NCBI GenBank assembly: GCA_035222895.1
Contig: JAVYIG010002548.1
Span: 124,001 to 188,000, forward strand
Length of the DNA: 64,000 nt
Origin: Strongylocentrotus droebachiensis
Taxonomy: Eukaryota > Echinodermata > Echinoidea > Camarodonta > Strongylocentrotidae
Direction: 5' to 3'
Shown here: positions 33,501-42,500 of the stretch, one piece after another
Layout: each line of letters opens with the position of its first letter
Position numbering within the stretch: position 1 is the first letter of the stretch
Made by a program: the position numbers and the translations under genes
Notes under the pieces: generated by a model
The model's database searches: none
Told to the model about the DNA's origin: nothing
What the model saw: the letters and a program-made list of their open reading frames with translations, nothing else

Positions 33501-36500
33501 AAGCCATTGTACAAATTTTGAAATGTTATGGGAATACATGTATTTAAGTTGTGGTTAAGATTATTTGTGTTTATTAATTCATGATCTGTTTGGAAGCAGA
33601 AGGGTGTTAACTGCTTTAAATGTACTTTATCAGTTATCACAGAAGGCGTGTCTGCACTATCTCGAGATTGCCAAATATCCAGCTATTTGAATTATCCCGA
33701 TCGCAAACTATCCAGCTTATTTGCGTCTTCATTAGACCGAAGTAGCAAATTAGCTGGATAGTTGGTCGGGATAATATCCCAAGATATCTCGGTCTAGTTT
33801 GCGGTTTTCCGTGTTTACTAGTTGTACTAGCGCGGCGCTGAGCCTCAAGGTCAGTGCGGTGAGCGGTATAGATCGCATACTGTGCGAGGAAAACCGGAAA
33901 TCGTTGTGCATGATGGGATCGGGATATTTGACTCCGTACTTCGGTCTAATGAAGACGGTCGCAAACTATCCCGCTAGTTCGGAAATAGAAGGATATTTTG
34001 CAAACTAGACCGAGATATCTTGGGATATTATCCCGACCAACTATCCAGCTAATTTGCCACTTCGGTCTAATGAAGACGCAAATAGCTGGATAGTTTCGAT
34101 CGGGATAGTTCAAAATAGCTGGATATTTGGCAATCTCGAGATAGTGCAGACACGCCTAATGGTAATATCTTTCTGGCTCTTCTGTTTTTTCTAACTAAAA
34201 AATGCACCATTACTTTTTTATGAATTATCCATAGAGAATACATAGCATAGTTTTGGGCAAATAATGATGCATTATATTTTGCAAGCAGAAAGTATGGACA
34301 AAACTATGAGCGACATCTACATGTACAGTGTATACTGTATCATGAACAGTTTGCACATTGGTTTCATGTTTATGCTTGTAATTTGTATACCGGTAGTCCT
34401 ATTAAACATCTGTTGTAATATAAAGAAAGCTTTCATCAATCATACAATCTTTTGGATTTTGTCTACATCTCCTTTAGAAATAAAGAAACTTATCCCCCTA
34501 CAGTGTTTATGAAAAACGATATTCCACCCCCTACTTTGGGGGGATTTTTTCTCCTTTAGAAATGAAAAAAAAAAATCCCCCTACAGCGTATGAATAATGA
34601 TATTCCACCCCCTACTGGGCAACTTTGGGGGGATTTTTTTCTCCTTTAGAAATGGAGAAACAAATCCCTCTACAGTGTATAAATGAAAAATGATATTCCA
34701 CCCCCTTGTCTCGCCTCCTTCCTTGCATTTCACTGCCTTGATAAATTTGACAATGTATACAAAAATGAACAGTTCGGAGAGATCCTTCAATATATATAAA
34801 TATTTAAAATTCCACATTTCATTAGTGTGTGCAGCTACATACAACATGTATGTAGGTGACAGGAACAGATGATTGTTAAAATCAATCATTGATTTAGCTA
34901 AACAATGCTCAAGTTCTGTATGACATCTAGTTAAAAATACCAAGTTCAAGTTCAATATCCAGTTCAAGCCTATACCATTTTGTACTCAGTTTCATTTGTG
35001 TGATGTATTTATTCCTGATTTTGTATAAATTGATGTGTGCAGAAACAGCCGGAAAATCTTTTTTTTTTGCCATGTTATTTTGTGCATGAATAATAAATTT
35101 GAATTGAATTGAATTGAATTGAATTGAAAATCTAGCATTTTCTGGTGGAATTAATTTGTACAAATTCTGCAAAGTCCAAAAGACTAAGAAACTCAAGGGC
35201 CAGTATTCTAATAAAATTTGAAGCGAAACAGTGGGCTTAGGCTACCGATTCAAATTCAGGTCTAATAAAGGAAGTTAGTCTGAGGTCTAAGTTTTCCATT
35301 TTATCAAACATGATCCTAGATCCAGTTTTGAGTTCATCAGAATAGAATACAAACCATAGTGTCATCTCACTCATCTAATTAAAAAGGCCCTCATACTCAT
35401 CCATCAATATACATTTACAGAATTTTCCTGTATTACACCTTTCATCCTAATATTACTAATGGAAGGTTTTAAACAGACCTGCCTCACTTTTCCTTGTAAT
35501 TTAAGCCAGCCCTCTTTTGTGTGAATAATACATACCGGGTTCGATGCAACCTTTTAGCAATGAGCATGCATTATTCTGCCACGGAAGGGGCACTCAAAAC
35601 CCCATTGATCAGAGATGACAATGTTGACATGCAGTGTGCATAACCATGTATGTATTAAATTGTACATTAATAATAAAAGCAATTGTTCTGGTTTCTATCA
35701 TTTTACCAAATGTTAAAGACACATGTATGCACTTAGTAGCAGGCTCGCATGGGGAATTTGACACCACTGGGGTGTTTACCCAGCATTAAACAGGTTTTGT
35801 AAATTACCAGGAATAGCCTTCAGTTTTGTAATCAACAGGCCTTTATGTTATGCTCTAAATTTTCCCCCTATCTCCCCCCCCCCCCATATGGACAAGGTAC
35901 TGTCTTACATTTCCCTCATCCGATGATTCTTCAAGAGACTAGGGGTTATTTCTTGATAAGACTTTTACACCCATTAAGGGTATTTCCCTATTACGTCTGG
36001 CGTCAGCAAACTTTGACCTACTGGGCATGGAAACTGACTATTATTTCCCATTAACTGACTAAAGTGCTAACAGTACTGTTATTACTGTACATGTACATGT
36101 TCATGTAGAAGTCTCACTATAATATATCCAAAAGGAGCTCCTGATAACAAAAATTGTTAATACTGCTGTGATGAACACTTTTCTTGTTCCATTTGACAGT
36201 GATCTGAGTGTGATTATGTGTGCCTCAGGGCTGTGTTATATGACCAGTTTTCTTTATCTATTCTTACCTCCTTGACAGATTTCTGGGATACAGCAGGTCA
36301 GGAGAGGTTTAGTAGTATGCATCCGTCCTATTATCATCAAGCACATGCATGTATTTTAGTGAGTATATTGGTCTCTCTCTTTCAATTTTTAATTTTGTTT
36401 CTTTCTCTTTCCTTCGTCCCCCCCTCTTTAAAGAGATGGTTTATTGATTTCAAACTTGACTGAATTTGGTATCATTGCAATCGAAAAATTACACTGAGTA

Positions 36501-39500
36501 AAATCATTACATTTGTGTAACTTGTACATTCGAGCGAAATTTATAAAAGTTGATTGAACTTGACGAAAAATCAACCCACGCAACGCCCCTAAAACATCGT
36601 AAGTCAGCTGATTTTCGGAGTGACATCACAATATGAACAGCGGGCCGCTCAGCTGAAACGATTGACGACGAGAGTTGCAGTTTGCGTGCGATTTGCATTG
36701 ACTCTCGAGTACCGTACCCATTTATAACTAACGCTGTTTACCTTCATCAAAATCCCCTGGAAATATGGATATGGACGAAAACATACTTGAGTATACTCCA
36801 GAAGGCTCCTCCATGGCATGGTTTTGGTTCTTAATCTGACGTTAGTCTAGATAAATGGTATATAACTTCCAAAAAGCGATGGAATATATTGTCGATGTAG
36901 CGTTCAAGTTTCCCGTAGCTGGTAGCTGTGCGTGCGTACTCTGTGCATGTACTATGTGTGCAATACACTGACCTCTATAATGCGTGCATCACATCTAGCG
37001 CAGCTTGCTAGCCAGCCTAGCCCGTAGCCCGGCGCTCGAGCTAGCCGTGAATCGCGAACCGGACTGAACTGTTTCTCTCGGTTTATCAGGGTCCTATACG
37101 ACTTAATTTATCAACAATGTAAATTAATCAGCCTAATCACACATTTTTGTAATGAATATCTGGACAATTCTATGTAAATTTGTCGCCTATTTCACTCCAA
37201 AAGAGTCGTTAGGTCAGCATGCAAAATGTCCTTTGCCTTCCCAGATCAGACACATACACGCTGAAGTGCCCTCAGAATATGTGATTATTTTCCCGATTTT
37301 TATGCTCAAATGTGACGGAAAAATAAATAAAAATCAAACAAACATTTGTAGAAAGTATCATTTATTCAGTGTATCTCATTCAAAATGCCAAAAAAAGAGG
37401 AAATATCACCACTGGCGGTAATATACAAACAACGTTAACCCATATCTGAAAATTGCAATGGGTATCCAACATTGTCCCGAATGTGTGATGTAGGTTGTTC
37501 ATATTGTGACGTCATAGTTTCGCATGTAAAATAACGCCGTCAATTCACTTAGTGAGTGGGTTCAGGAAAGGGTTACAAAATTGCATTTAATTTATTCCTC
37601 ACAACAGTGAGGGCTTCAAAAGTACTTTGCTCAATTTGTTAATGTTCTCAGCAATCTGTAGAGGTGTAATTTGCCCATTTTCCACATTTCAATGAACCAT
37701 CTCTTTAACATCTTTATTTTTGAAATCTATATTCACTTTTTCTCCTTCCTCTCTTCTCCTCCTTCCTCTCTTCTCCTCCTTCCTCTCTTCTCCTTCTTCC
37801 TCTCTTCTCCTTTAGTTCTCTCCCCCTTTTTACACTTCCTCTTCTCACTTTCACGGTAAATATGCAATGTGATTGTATTTAATGTCATCATGATGGTGTT
37901 GATAATCAGGACTGTAGTTTATCAGTCAGAAACTCTTGTTTGATATGTATCACAATTCACTCTACATGTATGTTTGACTATTTCTTTTCACTTTCTCTTT
38001 TTTCCCTTCCATTCTCTCTCTCTAAGTATTTTATCTCTCCTCCCTTTTCATTTTTCTTTCTAAATCTTCCCTTCCCACTCTCTCATTATGTCAAATATCT
38101 CTTTCTCTCTCTCTCACCTCTCTAAATGACAATCATTGCTTTATGTCTATTCATATGTTCGAACCTACATGTATGCTCCTGTAATGAAACATTTGAAATT
38201 GAAATGAGATGTTGTATGGTATTTTCTTTTGTTAAATACATGTACATCTGTCTATAAACCTCTCTCTTAATCGCAATCACTGTCTTTTCAAAAGAACCTA
38301 CATGTACATGTACATGAGTACATGTATGCCAACTTTAATTGAAATTACAATGGACTTTTGTATGATTTGTTTGCAGGTATTTGACGTAACAAGAAAAGTG
38401 ACCTACAAGAATCTCAGTCAGTGGTACAAGGAGCTACGAGAATACAGACCAGAAATACCCTGCGTAGTAGCAGCCAACAAGATCGATGGTGAGAAAAATA
38501 CAGTGGACACTCATTAACAGAGAATACTGTTATAACAGACTCTTTTGAGGTGTACTGGTTTAAAGACCCTATCCAATGAAAATAAAACTTTATATCAATG
38601 GAGATCTGAATGAATGTAGAATACATGTATAGAGGAATACAAACTGTTCTGGGCCATTCCATGGTAACTCGCGTTACACATAATGGGTACATTAACAGGA
38701 TAATATGCCTATATCTTTGTAATTGCTAGGATTTACAAGTTGCTTTTTTCAACATGGGTAGGGTAGACATAGAAGAACTAAATGAACCAAATAAGAAAAA
38801 CAAAGGATAAATATATTGAGATTCTTGAATCGTTTAATTTCGGTAACTCGCGTTACAAAAAAAGGACATGGTCAATCCTGTAAGAGCATCTTTTGGCAAA
38901 GTCTCCTCATACTAGCCAATCTTTGTAAAACCTTTCCTACCTTGACTTGATAGTAGGTTATGACTCATAACTTTACAATATAAAAATTAAGAAACAATGA
39001 ACAGGTAAAGTGTAGGAATCATATATATTGGTAACTCGCATTACGGTAACTCGCGTTACATTATGTCCATTCATATGGCCTGACACACATTGATGGGATA
39101 CAACTATTCTGTTGCCACTGCATGTTGATTTAAGTGTTTTTACAGATGCACACTCTTGTATGTAGTAAAATAAAGACATGAAGAACAATAATTTTATTCA
39201 TAAACCTTTTAACGTTTAAATTGCAAGCTTCACTCCCACAAATCCAAGTGTCATTGAAACTTACATAACTTTAAAAAACCCTGATGATTTACATTGTAAT
39301 TTTCATTGAAAAATGTTTAACTTTGAACAAATACAAATTGTTAATGAACAAAGTCCAGAATCACACTGTACTTGATAGTTAAGATTTGCCTTATGTTGTT
39401 ATCACAAACTATAAAGTAAGGACAGTTTAGTATCAACAACTCTTACAGAAGATGTACAATGTACAGGTACGCAATTTTCAACTCTTTGGTTATTCAATTA

Positions 39501-42500
39501 AAAGTGAACACAAATTAAAGTTCATGTACATGTACATGGTAAAGAGTGCAAACAAGTAATCCTCCTTTTCAAATTAACTTTTTTTTGTATAGAAATTGTA
39601 TTTCACACATTAATTATTCAAATACAAATGTAAAAACAACAACTTTTGTAAAGCATTGTAACATTCATAAACAACTTTTTTTGGTAATTTGTTCTTTAAA
39701 ATGACAGTGAAGAGATTGAATACAATTTTTAAAACAATCACACACTCTGGAGAAATTTGAATCCTTATTCTAACATACAATTGACTGTAGTAATGTCTAT
39801 TACATGTATGTTTTGTATTTGGAATATTATTGTAAAGTAAGATTATGAATGTAAATAATATAAACAATTGTCCTTTATGGACATAATAAAAAAAATCAAT
39901 TAAATGAAATGAAATGTCCTAAAACTTTGCTGTGAATCTGTAGTGGCTCCTGTTATTTGCAATTTCTGGTTTTTCTATCTTTAGAACCATGTTCTTCTTA
40001 GGGTAGTAGATCATATCCCTGGGTGTCGGCCACTTCCAGTTTTGCCCAGCTGGCTTCATTACAGATACCCTGTAATCATCCTTGGCACCAACACCTACCA
40101 CCTCACCAGGATAGAATGCCATCATAGTCAACAGCATACCAATCTCCTACGTGTATGGCCGCATCACCATTTGTAGGTATCTCATCATTGGAAGACTGGT
40201 TATCAGTTGAGAGAAGATAGCAGACAACTTCATTGTTAACATGCTTCATGAAGTGCATGCGGCTGATTCCATTTATTGGACTTGCACTGTCGAACACAGA
40301 TTTTAAGTCAAGCATCTGGTTTCGCTCCTGTATCTCATCATCTGTTAACTCGCGGACGGCCACACCAGACATATCAGCACATGCACAGGTAAAGCTTGCT
40401 GCATCCGTGACGATTAACTTGCGTGTGGACACCTTCTTCCACACATGGCGCTTCACTGAGCCCCCAATGCCATCCACTGGCCCTTTCCCATGTGACGTAC
40501 AGAAGAAATTCCATTGAACTTGTACATTGTGTTTCTTCTGTAAGGCATCAATGGCTGCTGCTATGAATCTGTTCTTGAATTGTGATGCCGGACCATCAGA
40601 CCAGGCATACACAAGTTTGACTCCATGAGGCAAGTGATCAAGCAGGGTGTCCATGTATGCCATGATTGTTTCTTTGGAGTGGGTCAGATTGTCTGAGGCG
40701 ACAACGTGAGACTGCATCAAACCTTTGTGCCAGATGGCTGCAGTGAAAAGGCTCACCTGCCGTTGACGCCAATGGGCTGACTGAATTTCATCTTGGTGAA
40801 CACACGTGTAGTTCTCTGAAAAGTCTACCTGCAGGAGAGCAACTTCATTATCTTGATCTTCAGACATGGCCTTCACTTTTTGGGCATTACATGATGCTGC
40901 CTGTTCTCTTTTGAAGAAGCAGTGCTCCAGAAAGTGGGGCAGAATTTTCTTGATGTGATCTAGGAGCTCCTCAGTTGTACCATTCTCCTCGACTTTCATC
41001 ATTCGCCCGTCCTCATCTGCCTTCCACACCATCCATGTCACATCTGCAGACTCTTCACAGCTATATACCTTGGGCAAAACTTGTCCATCCATGCATGCAG
41101 GGCACTCATTCAACCAGCAGAATCTATTTGGTTCATTGCACAAGAACTTCTCTGGTAAATCATAGGAGTAGGCAGGGCACTCTGGAAACACCTTGTGGAG
41201 GGCATTAATCGTATTTATAAAATTTTCATGGTAGCGACAGAGACACACATTATGGGGCAGTTTGCTGCTGAGGAGGACATGTTTGGGCCTTAGATCTGCA
41301 AATTTGGATTTACCGACCGTGATATCAGGATACTCCTCTTTGAAGAGGGCAAATACCTCTAGTATGGATGATGTCAAATGTTGTTTTTGATGTTTTGTTT
41401 TTGTCCCTTTTGCATCTCTGATGATCAATACATCTTTACGTCCAGGCGCTTGGCGACTAATGTCATCACGCTGTTCGAATGCATGTGCTTTTTGACCTTG
41501 AGTATGACTTTGAGTATGCTATTAATTGATCTCATTTAGGCTGCCCTCTTATGCTTAAACAGTGCATCATGGTCTGCATAACACTACATCTCATTATGTT
41601 CACCACACCTTAGCCCAAGTACAGGTCAAGAGCTGCTCATGCTGGTGGGAACTTAGGTTTTTAGCTGGTAACTCGCGTTACATTGTGGTAACTCGCGTTA
41701 CACGGTAACTCGCGTTACACTTTTCGTCGGCATTTTAAAAGATAATAACAATGTTTATTTGAGCAAACATCTTGCTTACAGGATTAGGGGGTAATGAATT
41801 TAGAAAATTATGATTGCCAACAAATTAGCTCTACTGATTTTTTCAGAATGAAAATATAATCATATTTTTGGTAACTCGCGTTACTTGGCTCAAGTGCATA
41901 TTTTGTGTGTGATGGTGAAACATTTTTGGGTGGTGGTGCAGAAATTTCCTCCTAGGGACTGAAGTAGACCTAATATGCCTAAGTATAAATCAAATCAATA
42001 GAAGTCTTAACAATATTTTTCCATAAAAAAAAAAAAAAAATTAGTTAAGTATGTAAATTTTAGCAGTTTGGATGACTAAAAATCTTTCCCTTGTTTGTTG
42101 CTGTATCTCAGAAAATATTTGATCAATTGATGTAATTCTTTTTGTTTCTGTAACTTCAACATGTGTGTAAATCATAATGAATAATTTCTTAGCAATTTGA
42201 TGAACTTGAAATTTTAGTGTCATGTCCACCTTCCCATGGAATGGCCCTTCTCCCTTTCAGTATTGTACAAAAGCAAATTAAAACCTCATTTTCCGCACCC
42301 CTACAAATAATAGGTCAGCAGTTGTCAAATTTTCTATCAGATTGGTTTGCCTATATACATGTAGCTGAGGAAATGAGCCGTCCTTAAATTTATGCAAAGT
42401 CATTGTGAATATGCGTACTCCTCATGAGATGATGTCATCAAGTCGTTGGACAAAAGAAGTTTGTAATAACATGGTTACCAGAGTAGGGGAAAGTCCCTCT

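Noticed and set aside
36218-36463. ORF continuing past RABL2 exon 4 into the intron
   Set aside because: GTGAGT follows HACIL and the next exon resumes with VFDV; the continuation is intron read-through.
40233-41208. Plus-strand ORFs across the transposase region
   Set aside because: Antisense shadows of the transposase-like gene.
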